Source: Lineus longissimus (Eukaryota > Nemertea > Pilidiophora > Heteronemertea > Lineidae). Taken from it: a stretch of 35,095 nucleotides of DNA. A model generated the notes under the pieces. That model had not been told where the DNA came from. It ran no database searches and was given only the letters and a program-made list of their open reading frames with translations. The stretch spans positions 1 to 35,095 of the forward strand of contig NW_027020279.1 of NCBI RefSeq assembly GCF_910592395.1, given 5' to 3'. The translations under genes were made by a program, and so were the position numbers. Positions within the stretch are counted from its first letter, which is position 1. Each line of letters opens with the position of its first letter. This document shows positions 19,573 to 27,931 of the stretch, one piece after another.

Positions 19573-19598
19573 TGGTGCCTAAAATTTGAGAATGTGCC
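19573..19598 (-). repeat. Right TIR of outer transposon
   Basis: 26 bp, the reverse complement of 524-549. Followed by TGTAGTGACTC, which is the continuation of R. Confidence 0.9.
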
Positions 19599-19867
19599 TG
19601 TAGTGACTCTTAAAGGGGCAATAGAGATTACACTACATCTCCCTTTCTAAATTGTCTATGTTATTTCTGAACTTAGAACTGAATGTTCGTGCACTTTGAT
19701 GTGGCTTGAAACACGTTGAAAAGAAAAGTCTGACTTATCTAAGACATGAAAGTCCATACTTTTAGTTTAAACCAGAAATACTAAATTTAGGACATAACCT
19801 GGACATGCGTCATAGAGGTTACATAACGCTGCGCAACCTGAAATTTGGTTGATGGAAATATAGCGTC
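19599..19867. repeat. Repeat R, second segment, up to the Harbinger 2 insertion
   Basis: Continues R from 523: tgtagtgactcttaaagg... matches 23640 onward and 34311 onward. A short deletion (catctgaacatgatac missing near 19743) sets it apart from the other copies. It ends at atatagcgtc, where R at 34560-34570 continues as caaggctttaag, giving the empty site for Harbinger 2. Confidence 0.85.
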
Positions 19868-19870
19868 TAA

Positions 19871-19989
19871 TGCCCAAGCCACACTATCAAATTATTTGGT
19901 CAAACTTTTTCATCAAACTTTTTCGTCAAATTTTTCCATTCTGCCCACTCATGCCACACGGTGGATTTATTTGGTCAACCTTTTCGAAT
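19871..19989. promoter_or_regulatory. Left end of Harbinger 2 with repeated subterminal motifs
   Basis: Two units are seen, each with a GCCACAC word followed by a TTTGGTCAA word: at 19877-19905 and at 19952-19978. Additional partial copies (atcaaactttttcgtcaaat) lie between. The same words recur inverted at the right end. They are plausible binding sites for the element's proteins (inference). Confidence 0.55.
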
Positions 19990-20457
19990 ATGGCACCCGT
20001 CCAGTCAAGACTTCTATTTGCTCTGGCAGCTGGTTCAGCTGTTGCTGCAATGGCTGCAGCTGTGGCATACCACAAGATGAAGCGTCGCCGTACTAAAAGA
20101 ACTGTATGGGTCAGAAAATGGATCCAGAGGAGAAAAACAAGGGGATCGTATGCCATGCTAGTAGATGAGTTGCGACTAGAGGATCCAGGATCATACAAGA
20201 ATTATTTGAGGATGGATGAGGAGACGTTTGAGCACCTAGTTCAACTGGTGACGCCTTACGTGGCAAGGGAAGACACCAACATGCGCGAGGCAATTACTCC
20301 AGCAGAACGTCTGGCGGTTACTCTAAGGTTCCTAGCCACTGGGGAAACTTTCCAGAGTCTTCAGTTTTCAACACGGCTGAGTCGCTCAACAATCGGTGCA
20401 ATAATACCAGAAACGTGCTGTGCAATCTACGAAACCTTAAAGATGGATTATATCAAG
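19990..20457 (+). CDS. Harbinger 2 transposase, exon 1
   Basis: ATG at 19990 (MAPVQSRLLFALAAGSAVAA) begins 156 codons; the open frame upstream to 19870 runs through TIR sequence and is not used. It holds the N-terminal helices typical of HARBI1-like transposases: YAMLVDELRLEDPGSYKNY, then LRMDEETFEHLVQLV, ITPAERLAVTLRFLATGETF and FSTRLSRSTIGAIIPETC. The exon ends ATCAAG|GTACGT at 20457 in phase 0. The next exon starts at 21246. The MADF gene's last exon lies in the intervening intron on the other strand. Intact in this copy; only its last 18 bp are present in the tandem copy. Confidence 0.88.
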
Positions 20458-21245
20458 GTACGTCCAAACTATCTCTTTCGAGATAATCAGATTTTCATTT
20501 GTCACATTTTCTGGAATTGAAATACAAACGAAGGAAATTGTAGGAAGATCATGTATTATTTTCTTATGTATGTTGTTGACTACAAGTGTACAACATTCTA
20601 ATGATTCGAGAATGCTTCATACATAGCCTGACTTACAATATCACTTGTACCTGAACCTGTATTTTGGCCGAGTCGAACTGTGGAAAACCGGGGAGTGACC
20701 ATTTCATTACGAAATTGACAGGAAGGTCGAACTGCATTCTCAACAGACAGTGGAAAGAAAGTTTCAGACGGAGGCTGTGCCTGATAGCTGCGATTTTTCA
20801 CATTAACATAATTCCTCTTGGTGTTCAAATCAGCCTCCTGTCCGTCAAGCAAAGCTAAGGTGATCTTTCTTTTTACATTCTGTCGTACATCTGGAGATTC
20901 GATTGCACGAATCTCTGAGGCTACATACTTCCCAAACACATCATATACATCATTCGCTTCTGTTGGCGGAGGCCTATTTGATGCGAGTGCAGCATCTTTT
21001 AATTCCGCCAGAGTGTTGGTGGCCGTCTGAAACATTGACACTTCCGCTGAAACCGATTTTGATGATTTCCTTTTCGGATTCCATGAAGACACCTTAGCAG
21101 CGATCTTGGAGGTCGATGGTTGCGTATCTACATGTATCACTTTGTCCGATTCATCCTCGGATACTTCGTCGTCATCAGACAGATCCTGAAAAAACAAAGA
21201 TATCATGTGGTCACTCATTCGTGAAATAAATGTCTATCTTTTCAG
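20458..21245 (+). other. Transposase intron of Harbinger 2, enclosing MADF exon 2 on minus
   Basis: Donor GTACGT, acceptor tatcttttcag (AG at 21244-21245). Of its 788 bp, 588 are the minus-strand MADF coding exon. The 60 bp between the two acceptors (21186-21245) serve both genes, with pyrimidine tracts on opposite strands. Confidence 0.8.
20598..21185 (-). CDS. Harbinger 2 MADF protein, exon 2 (acidic start, BESS-like end)
   Basis: Begins after the acceptor TTTTTTCAG (rc of 21186-21194), phase 0, matching exon 1. It encodes 195 residues: an acidic serine stretch (DLSDDDEVSEDESDK), a basic KRKSSKS patch that could be a nuclear signal, then DVFGKYVASEIRAIESPDVR followed by QNVKRKITLALLDGQEADL. 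The last part resembles the BESS motif that often accompanies MADF domains and mediates protein contacts. The stop is at 20598-20600. The open frame upstream to 21218 is intronic. Confidence 0.82.
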   Translation of the reverse strand, partial: DLSDDDEVSEDESDKVIHVDTQPSTSKIAAKVSSWNPKRKSSKSVSAEVSMFQTATNTLAELKDAALASNRPPPTEANDVYDVFGKYVASEIRAIESPDVRQNVKRKITLALLDGQEADLNTKRNYVNVKNRSYQAQPPSETFFPLSVENAVRPSCQFRNEMVTPRFSTVRLGQNTGSGTSDIVSQAMYEAFSNH

Positions 21246-22067
21246 GTGCCGTCGAACGAACGAGAATGGCTCAAGGTTGCAGAGGAATTTGAAACAAAGT
21301 GGAACCTTCCCCACTGTTTGGGTGCAATGGACGGAAAACACGTTGTTTTCCGCCCACCATTGCGCTATGGCTCCTAGTTCTACAACTATAAAGGCACCCA
21401 TAGTATTGTTCTGTTTGCATTGGTTGATGCCGACTACAAGTTCTTGATGATTGATGCTGGAACCAACGGTCGTGTCGGAGATGGAGGTGTTTTCAGGAAG
21501 AGCGATCTCAATAACGCTATGGCGGATGGGACTATACATTTTCCTGAGGCAAAACCCTTACACGATTGCGATGCCACCATGCCCTATTTTTTCGTAGCAG
21601 ATGATGCTTTTCCTTTACAAACTGACATCATGAAGCCGTATCCATTTAGAAATCTTGATAAAGACAAACGTGTTTTCAACTACCGCCTGAGTCGGGCTAG
21701 GCGTGTGGTTGAAAATGCATTTGGGATATTAGCTAACAGATTTCGCGTGTTTCTTTCTCCTATTCTGCTATCCCCTGAGAAAGTGCAGATGATCATTCTG
21801 GCTGCTTGTGCACTGCACAACTTCCTGAGGGTCCATAATTCGGCCAAGTACTTCCCTCCCAGGGCAGTAGATAGGGAACAATTAAACCGCGGTGTTGTAG
21901 CTAAGGGGGATTGGAGATCAGTTAAGAAAGCTGAGGAGGCTTTCCAAGGTATTGAACATCAGTCTGGAAACCGTTATGCCAATGATGCACAATCACAAAG
22001 AGATGCTCTGCGCGGCTATGTGAATGGCATCGGACGAGTAGCATGGCAGGACAGATTTTGCAGCTAA
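21246..22067 (+). pseudogene. Harbinger 2 transposase, exon 2, with in-frame TAG
   Basis: 274 codons carry the catalytic core: first Asp in LGAMDGKHVVFRPP (GAT at 21330), second in FFVADDAFPLQ, and Glu in RRVVENAFGILANRF (codon at 21711), about DD36E. The C-terminal RGYVNGIGRVAWQD tail is complete. At 21375-21377 the frame reads TAG within GS*FYNYKGTHS, where relatives have a tyrosine or other residue. This one nonsense change, 45 bp after the first Asp, truncates the enzyme. No frameshift is seen. AATAAA follows at 22121-22126. An alternative start downstream would lack the first Asp. Confidence 0.88.
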
Positions 22068-22120
22068 GCCTGACAGTAGAAATACTTCGATGTGCAATGT
22101 ACATGAATGTGTTGATATAA

Positions 22121-22126
22121 AATAAA
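22121..22126 (+). terminator. PolyA signal of Harbinger 2 transposase
   Basis: AATAAA 54 bp after the transposase stop and 20 bp before the MADF donor site on the other strand. The exact repeat is at 27137-27142. Confidence 0.6.
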
Positions 22127-22146
22127 CATATTAACTGTCTATTCAC

Positions 22147-22521
22147 CTTGTACATTTGATCGTCATGTTCATCGGCCATGGTAGATGTACTGCATCTCGG
22201 CTCTAGATGGTCCTTTAAGAACAGCATCTTCTGAAACCACCATACTTTTGGTTGATACATGTCGTTGGCCCCTGCTCCACTTTTGTTCTTCTTCTTCATC
22301 TTGTCGAATTCTCTGGACAAATGACTTCGAAGTCCATTCAGCTTCCTTTTAACTGCTTCAACTGTGCAACCTTCACATTTTGGGGAAAGTTTGTCCACGA
22401 TACCTTGGTAGGCAGTTTCTTTCTTGACCCTATTATGGTACATGGGATTCTTTGTGTCGTAGAGTACAGGGCGGGCCCTGTACTCCTCGATCAAAATGTC
22501 TGTGAGTTCTTGTGTCCACAT
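22147..22521 (-). CDS. Harbinger 2 MADF-domain protein, exon 1
   Basis: 125 codons from MWTQELTDILIEEYRARPVL to DDQMYK, ending at donor AAG|GTGAAT. Residues about 3-95 form a MADF (Myb/SANT-like) DNA-binding domain: aromatic W2, an L/I-rich first helix, LYDTKNPMYHNRVKK, a YQGIVDKL helix, VKRKLNGLRSHLSREFDK and a W-W-F-containing last helix. In Harbinger elements this partner binds the element ends and helps bring the transposase into the nucleus (known for relatives). Joined to exon 2 it makes a 320-aa protein without a stop. Its intron (21186-22146) contains the whole of transposase exon 2 on the opposite strand. Confidence 0.87.
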
Positions 22522-22912
22522 ACCAGCAGTTTTTGGGCCTTATGTGCTGACGAGATACCCTTATCTGTTTATATAGTGAAGGAAATGCACAGTGTAGGTG
22601 ACATAACCATTCAAAATAGGCCTCAACACCAAGAAAATGACATATATGAGGACATAGCTATCCATAACAAAAGGCCTGGTCACTGGGTTCAAAGCGTTAA
22701 TCGAACAATAAAAATATTTCCCCGCGCCACACGGTAGGATTCTTGTATTATTTGGTCAAATCCTTGGATAAAAATAGGACGGGTTCTATCCAAAACAATT
22801 TTGGATTTGGAAATCTGGTTGGTCAAATTTGTGGATTTTCCCCGTGCCAGACGGTAAAACATTTTGGTCAAACTTTTTTGGTCAAATTATATTTTACCGT
22901 GTGGCTCGGGCA
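22522..22912. promoter_or_regulatory. Right end of Harbinger 2 with repeated subterminal motifs
   Basis: The 5' side of the MADF gene. Three GCCACACGG-like words lie at about 22725-22736, 22843-22855 and 22897-22906 (the last inverted). Four TTGGTCAAA words lie at about 22752, 22819, 22864 and 22879. Together with the left end they give an array of terminal and subterminal repeats. Confidence 0.55.
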
Positions 22913-22915
22913 TTA

Positions 22916-23839
22916 CGCTTTAAGATGCCTTCGCAGTTTATAAATCCAAGCGATCTACTGGTTTCACCAGTCCGGTTGATCTCCTTATGTCTCAATCGGT
23001 CACCTGTAGCTGATTACAGTTAGGCATCAGTCACTTGAGGCTGATTTATACCGTTGGGCATGATTGTCTCTTAGACTTCTACGGTTTCTGCGTAGATCTT
23101 ACATTATTGTTATCAGTTATCAATTATAACCCCAAATCTTATTCATAATAACATTCATTAACCCTCTCCATTTGAACCATTCGGTTGCTTTTAGTCCCAG
23201 TGATTCAAAAGGTATCACTGTTTTGTCTGGTTGTAGCAAATCTGAAATATAATTTATCCCTACTTCCTTCCAATGTTTATAAAAGATCATTCTTTGATTA
23301 ATTTTGATTAATTTATTGTACCATAAATTTAAATTTCCTTCCAATGTTTATAAAAGATCATTCTTTGATTAATTTTGATTAATTTATTGTACCATAAATA
23401 TGTTTTTCCCGAGCCACGTTCTTGCAGGCGCCGCCTCCTTTGCCTTAGTGAGCCAATCATATAACATCTTATATTGTAGCTTGTGATGTATGTTTTACCA
23501 GACTATTATGTGGAAGTATTGTCCTTTGCTGGATTGGGGGTTCGGTTCACTTGAATAAGACAGATGTAAACAATGCAAGTTTGATAAAAGAGGCAATTAC
23601 ACTGTTAACCCATTGACATGAAGGTGGCAGCACCATACTGTAGTGACTCTTAAAGGGGCAATAGGGATTACACTACATCTCCCTTTCTAAATTGTCTATG
23701 TTATTTCTGAACTTAGAACTGAACGTTTGTGCACTTTGATGTGGCTTGAAACACGTTGAAAAGAAAAGTCTGACTTATCTTAGACATCTGAACATGATAC
23801 ATGAAAGTCCATACTTTTAGTTAAACCAGAAATACTAAA
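22916..23839. repeat. Repeat R, third segment, spanning one unit end and the start of the next
   Basis: Continues from R at 19867 (gctttaagatgccttcgcag...), passes through the part equal to 1-523 (from 23101) and runs without interruption through ccatactgtagtgactc into the part equal to 19603-19867. This shows R units joined head to tail, about 990 bp per unit. It ends at aaatactaaa (23839), after which other R copies read tttaggacat. Confidence 0.8.
23120..23344 (-). pseudogene. LINE RT C-terminal-like fragment within R (copy)
   Basis: 74 codons, the same frame as 20-238 with a few substitutions and two added residues at the start (NL repeated). Identical to 28136-28360. Confidence 0.45.
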
Positions 23840-24479
23840 GGGCATGTACACTATCCAGATTAGGTGACATAGGTTTTACCAAGTAATTTTTGAACTACTT
23901 GGATGAGGTTTATAAAGATAAAAATGGATGTGGATGGTAGAATATAGCTAATAGAACATTGTAGGACATTAAAAAAATACATGTTTTCTAATTAGGATGC
24001 TTTTATTGGAGAAACGGTAGCAGAAATATAACATGTTGAAATCGTAGCAAATAATGAAAATTGAATTTTAGCTAGGCCTATAGAATACCACCAGTAAAGT
24101 TGATCTACATAAAAACATCATCGAAAATCACCCCTTTTCACATCAAAATAATGAAAATGGTACGAAAATAGAAAACTTGTCATTTTTTGAGAAACTAGAC
24201 CTGCCACTTGAACATCATTGAACCCAATGGTTTTATTACATAATACTGATAGATTTATGTTTCAGGTTTGTCTCTTTAAAATTGTTGTTGTGGTTTTGAT
24301 TGTACTCAAAATGCCAAAGTAATAGTTTGAATGATCTAGGAATAGGCCTATTATGACACAAACCCCAAAGATTGGATGATGTATTAAACGGGGGCACTGT
24401 AATACACAGAACTTCTTCATACACAGTTGTACTCTTGGACATGGTGGTGGACGAATGGTGTGTCTTGGCACGGTGTGTT
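23840..24479. other. AT-rich start of the inserted block
   Basis: Begins gggcatgtacactatccaga right where R stops. A short hairpin, ccaagta...tacttgg, lies about 40 bp in (23878-23901). No gene is visible; short frames here are not convincing. The repeat copy is 28856-29495. Confidence 0.5.
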
Positions 24480-24900
24480 CACCATGGCTGACATACGACC
24501 CGACTCACGGCCGTTACCTAGGTAATTTTTACTTGTGGACAAATCCCTCGGTCTTGTTACTATGAATAGCCTGCCGACCACCGCGCCAACGGCGGGTTGA
24601 GTAACCAAAGTGGCTTGGTATTTAATAAGGAATACGACCAGGAGACCCGGGCTCGCGATTTTCCACGTTCATCCTTAAACACGAAAGGTATGTCTTAGTA
24701 TATGATGATGCATATTCTTATGTCTCATGCATTATTTCCTCACTTTAAAGCGTTTTATCGACGCAAAACAATTTAAACAGATAATATCATTCTCAGTGCG
24801 ATGGCGGCGGGGGGAGAACAACAGTCGCCCTGTACAAAATGTACAGTGAATGTATACGTCGGTAATAGCGCACACTCCCGTTGCTGTCCAAGCCGAACAC
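24480..24900 (+). promoter_or_regulatory. CpG-rich putative promoter and first exon
   Basis: CpG dinucleotides are dense here (cgacccgactcacggccg, caccgcgccaacggcgg, gggctcgcg, gcgatggcggcgggg), unlike the flanks. A possible splice donor acgaaag|GTATGT lies at 24687/24688. In the second copy (29496-29916) a matching acceptor, ctttttcag at 30485, leads to the ORF at 30502. In this first copy that exon is missing because the duplication intervenes. Promoter role is inferred from composition. Confidence 0.4.
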
Positions 24901-25055
24901 CAGCTCCTGGTTATACCACCTGGTCACATGTACTGAATCAGATGTTGGGGTTAACCCTCCAACACCTGTCTGGTTGTTCCAAAGAAGTCAGCTGGAAATC
25001 AAAAGATAGGGAACTAACTACAGTTGAAATAGGCTTATTGATATTTATTGATTAA
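24801..25055 (+). CDS. Small hypothetical ORF in the CpG-rich region
   Basis: 84 codons starting MAAGGEQQSPCTKCTVNVYV, with several cysteines. The ATG context (gcgATGGCG) is strong and the first half has coding-like composition. The end (LLIFID) looks like read-through into an intron. Not recognised. It could be a first coding exon, a short upstream ORF or nothing. An identical copy is at 29817-30071. Confidence 0.25.
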   Translation: MAAGGEQQSPCTKCTVNVYVGNSAHSRCCPSRTPAPGYTTWSHVLNQMLGLTLQHLSGCSKEVSWKSKDRELTTVEIGLLIFID

Positions 25056-25445
25056 CTTGAGAATCAAATTACTTTAGTAACCACAACAACTACGGTTTCT
25101 TGACTTTGCCTTCGAATTAATTTCACAGTACTAGCAAATGAAGAACTATGTCAGCTACAGTTCTCTCTTCACATGGGTACATGTGACCCTTAGGCACAAG
25201 TGGCTGTGTGAATTGAGAACTATGCTGATATTGTTCTGCGTTATGCCAGTACTGGTGAATTTACTGCAAAGGGTCGGCCCAGAATCACCCCTCATCTCAA
25301 CTCTGATGGCTTTTTGTCCAAACAAAGAATTAATTCATGTTTTTTTCCACATTGGTACCACCATGTGCATGGATGACAACTACCTATATGGGACAGTACT
25401 TATTGTTACACTGTAAATATAGCATTGTCTTGCCTCAGTTATGTT
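25056..25445. other. Low-information stretch before the duplication junction
   Basis: No gene can be called. One frame between about 25217 and 25330 (ENYADIVLRYASTGEFTAKG) looks coding-like but is bounded by stops, and could be a remnant exon. The copy is at 30072-30461. Confidence 0.35.
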
Positions 25446-25455
25446 GGATGAGATT
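25446..25455. other. 10-bp filler at the tandem duplication junction
   Basis: ggatgagatt lies between the end of copy 1 (...cagttatgtt) and the start of copy 2 (aagatggattat...). It is in neither flank: copy 2 ends ...cagttatgttcttcaactg, and copy 1 is preceded by cgaaacctta. Confidence 0.85.
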
Positions 25456-25613
25456 AAGATGGATTATATCAAGGTACGTCCAAACTATCTCTTTCGAGAT
25501 AATCAGATTTTCATTTGTCACATTTTCTGGAATTGAAATACAAACGAAGGAAATTGTAGGAAGATCATGTATTATTTTCTTATGTATGTTGTTGACTACA
25601 AGTGTACAACATT

Positions 25614-26201
25614 CTAATGATTCGAGAATGCTTCATACATAGCCTGACTTACAATATCACTTGTACCTGAACCTGTATTTTGGCCGAGTCGAACTGTGGA
25701 AAACCGGGGAGTGACCATTTCATTACGAAATTGACAGGAAGGTCGAACTGCATTCTCAACAGACAGTGGAAAGAAAGTTTCAGACGGAGGCTGTGCCTGA
25801 TAGCTGCGATTTTTCACATTAACATAATTCCTCTTGGTGTTCAAATCAGCCTCCTGTCCGTCAAGCAAAGCTAAGGTGATCTTTCTTTTTACATTCTGTC
25901 GTACATCTGGAGATTCGATTGCACGAATCTCTGAGGCTACATACTTCCCAAACACATCATATACATCATTCGCTTCTGTTGGCGGAGGCCTATTTGATGC
26001 GAGTGCAGCATCTTTTAATTCCGCCAGAGTGTTGGTGGCCGTCTGAAACATTGACACTTCCGCTGAAACCGATTTTGATGATTTCCTTTTCGGATTCCAT
26101 GAAGACACCTTAGCAGCGATCTTGGAGGTCGATGGTTGCGTATCTACATGTATCACTTTGTCCGATTCATCCTCGGATACTTCGTCGTCATCAGACAGAT
26201 C
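25614..26201 (-). CDS. MADF protein exon 2, duplicate copy
   Basis: Identical in translation to 20598-21185, with acceptor and stop kept. With exon 1 at 27163-27537 the duplicate MADF gene is complete, including its 5' side. Confidence 0.82.
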   Translation of the reverse strand, partial: DLSDDDEVSEDESDKVIHVDTQPSTSKIAAKVSSWNPKRKSSKSVSAEVSMFQTATNTLAELKDAALASNRPPPTEANDVYDVFGKYVASEIRAIESPDVRQNVKRKITLALLDGQEADLNTKRNYVNVKNRSYQAQPPSETFFPLSVENAVRPSCQFRNEMVTPRFSTVRLGQNTGSGTSDIVSQAMYEAFSNH

Positions 26202-26261
26202 CTGAAAAAACAAAGATATCATGTGGTCACTCATTCGTGAAATAAATGTCTATCTTTTCAG

Positions 26262-27083
26262 GTGCCGTCGAACGAACGAGAATGGCTCAAGGTTGCAGAG
26301 GAATTTGAAACAAAGTGGAACCTTCCCCACTGTTTGGGTGCAATGGACGGAAAACACGTTGTTTTCCGCCCACCATTGCGCTATGGCTCCTAGTTCTACA
26401 ACTATAAAGGCACCCATAGTATTGTTCTGTTTGCATTGGTTGATGCCGACTACAAGTTCTTGATGATTGATGCTGGAACCAACGGTCGTGTCGGAGATGG
26501 AGGTGTTTTCAGGAAGAGCGATCTCAATAACGCTATGGCGGATGGGACTATACATTTTCCTGAGGCAAAACCCTTACACGATTGCGATGCCACCATGCCC
26601 TATTTTTTCGTAGCAGATGATGCTTTTCCTTTACAAACTGACATCATGAAGCCGTATCCATTTAGAAATCTTGATAAAGACAAACGTGTTTTCAACTACC
26701 GCCTGAGTCGGGCTAGGCGTGTGGTTGAAAATGCATTTGGGATATTAGCTAACAGATTTCGCGTGTTTCTTTCTCCTATTCTGCTATCCCCTGAGAAAGT
26801 GCAGATGATCATTCTGGCTGCTTGTGCACTGCACAACTTCCTGAGGGTCCATAATTCGGCCAAGTACTTCCCTCCCAGGGCAGTAGATAGGGAACAATTA
26901 AACCGCGGTGTTGTAGCTAAGGGGGATTGGAGATCAGTTAAGAAAGCTGAGGAGGCTTTCCAAGGTATTGAACATCAGTCTGGAAACCGTTATGCCAATG
27001 ATGCACAATCACAAAGAGATGCTCTGCGCGGCTATGTGAATGGCATCGGACGAGTAGCATGGCAGGACAGATTTTGCAGCTAA
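26262..27083 (+). pseudogene. Harbinger 2 transposase exon 2, duplicate copy without exon 1
   Basis: Same sequence as 21246-22067, including the TAG (26391-26393). Exon 1 is missing to the left, so no complete transposase can be made. AATAAA is at 27137-27142. Confidence 0.9.
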
Positions 27084-27162
27084 GCCTGACAGTAGAAATA
27101 CTTCGATGTGCAATGTACATGAATGTGTTGATATAAAATAAACATATTAACTGTCTATTCAC

Positions 27163-27537
27163 CTTGTACATTTGATCGTCATGTTCATCGGCCATGGTAG
27201 ATGTACTGCATCTCGGCTCTAGATGGTCCTTTAAGAACAGCATCTTCTGAAACCACCATACTTTTGGTTGATACATGTCGTTGGCCCCTGCTCCACTTTT
27301 GTTCTTCTTCTTCATCTTGTCGAATTCTCTGGACAAATGACTTCGAAGTCCATTCAGCTTCCTTTTAACTGCTTCAACTGTGCAACCTTCACATTTTGGG
27401 GAAAGTTTGTCCACGATACCTTGGTAGGCAGTTTCTTTCTTGACCCTATTATGGTACATGGGATTCTTTGTGTCGTAGAGTACAGGGCGGGCCCTGTACT
27501 CCTCGATCAAAATGTCTGTGAGTTCTTGTGTCCACAT
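27163..27537 (-). CDS. MADF-domain protein exon 1, duplicate copy
   Basis: Identical in translation to 22147-22521. Its upstream region to 27928 is also duplicated, so it could be expressed from its own promoter if one exists. Confidence 0.85.
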
Positions 27538-27931
27538 ACCAGCAGTTTTTGGGCCTTATGTGCTGACGAGATACCCTTATCTGTTTATATAGTGAAGGAA
27601 ATGCACAGTGTAGGTGACATAACCATTCAAAATAGGCCTCAACACCAAGAAAATGACATATATGAGGACATAGCTATCCATAACAAAAGGCCTGGTCACT
27701 GGGTTCAAAGCGTTAATCGAACAATAAAAATATTTCCCCGCGCCACACGGTAGGATTCTTGTATTATTTGGTCAAATCCTTGGATAAAAATAGGACGGGT
27801 TCTATCCAAAACAATTTTGGATTTGGAAATCTGGTTGGTCAAATTTGTGGATTTTCCCCGTGCCAGACGGTAAAACATTTTGGTCAAACTTTTTTGGTCA
27901 AATTATATTTTACCGTGTGGCTCGGGCATTA

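Larger units (their letters stand above)
524..19598. mobile_element. Outer TIR DNA transposon, superfamily unassigned, carrying nested insertions
   Basis: The ends are 26-bp perfect terminal inverted repeats (524-549 and 19573-19598) starting GGCACATTCTC. R without the insertion is seen at 23633-23648 (ccatactgtagtgact), so the boundary can be read directly. It fits either a 4-bp target duplication TGTA (520-523 / 19599-19602) with a GG...CC-ended element, or a 6-bp duplication CTGTAG (519-524 / 19598-19603) with the element one base shorter at each end. Removing the inner Harbinger-like insertion leaves about 4.3 kb. That holds one decayed gene on the minus strand (16193-18041), read from the right TIR towards the left. 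I cannot assign a superfamily. Confidence 0.85.
19871..22912. mobile_element. PIF/Harbinger transposon 2, with interlocked transposase and MADF genes
   Basis: 3042 bp. The ends are imperfect inverted repeats, TGCCCAAGCCACAC on the left and TGCCCGAGCCACAC on the right (rc), flanked by TAA (19868-19870) and TTA (22913-22915), a 3-bp TWA target site with one mismatch. The related R copy at 34560-34580 lacks the insertion. It encodes a Harbinger transposase on plus and a MADF-domain protein on minus, the usual pair for this superfamily. The transposase has an in-frame stop. Confidence 0.9.
20440..25445. repeat. 5006-bp segment, first copy of a tandem duplication
   Basis: Matches 25456-30461 with a constant offset of 5016 bp. 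Every open frame in the two copies translates identically, and I saw no base difference in the stretches compared. It starts 18 bp before the transposase exon 1 donor (aagatggattatatcaag) and ends cctcagttatgtt. Confidence 0.93.
25456..27928. mobile_element. Left-truncated copy of Harbinger 2
   Basis: Retains only the last 18 bp of transposase exon 1, then the intron, exon 2, the MADF gene and the right end. With no left TIR it cannot move by itself. It arose by tandem duplication, not by transposition, since its left edge is the 10-bp filler. Confidence 0.9.

Noticed and set aside
524-19598. Polinton/Maverick identity for the 19-kb element (size and possible 6-bp target duplication fit)
   Set aside because: No DNA polymerase B, packaging ATPase, capsid or adenain-like protease is present, the ends do not start AG, and most of the length is nested Harbinger-like and BEL sequence.
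22252-22737. 161-aa plus-strand frame (also 27268-27753)
   Set aside because: Antisense to MADF exon 1 and running into the terminal repeats; the MADF frame has a clear domain and matching splice sites.
24417-24608. 63-aa minus-strand frame in the CpG-rich region
   Set aside because: The open length is expected by chance in GC-rich sequence, with no motif and no flanking splice sites.
25138-25416. 92-aa hydrophobic frame (also 30154-30432)
   Set aside because: No splice or start support, and a neighbouring frame looks at least as coding-like over part of it; not enough to call a gene.
25834-26555. Multiple 60-106 aa frames over the duplicated transposase/MADF region
   Set aside because: Shadows of the two overlapping genes in other frames; identical in both duplicates only because the DNA is identical.
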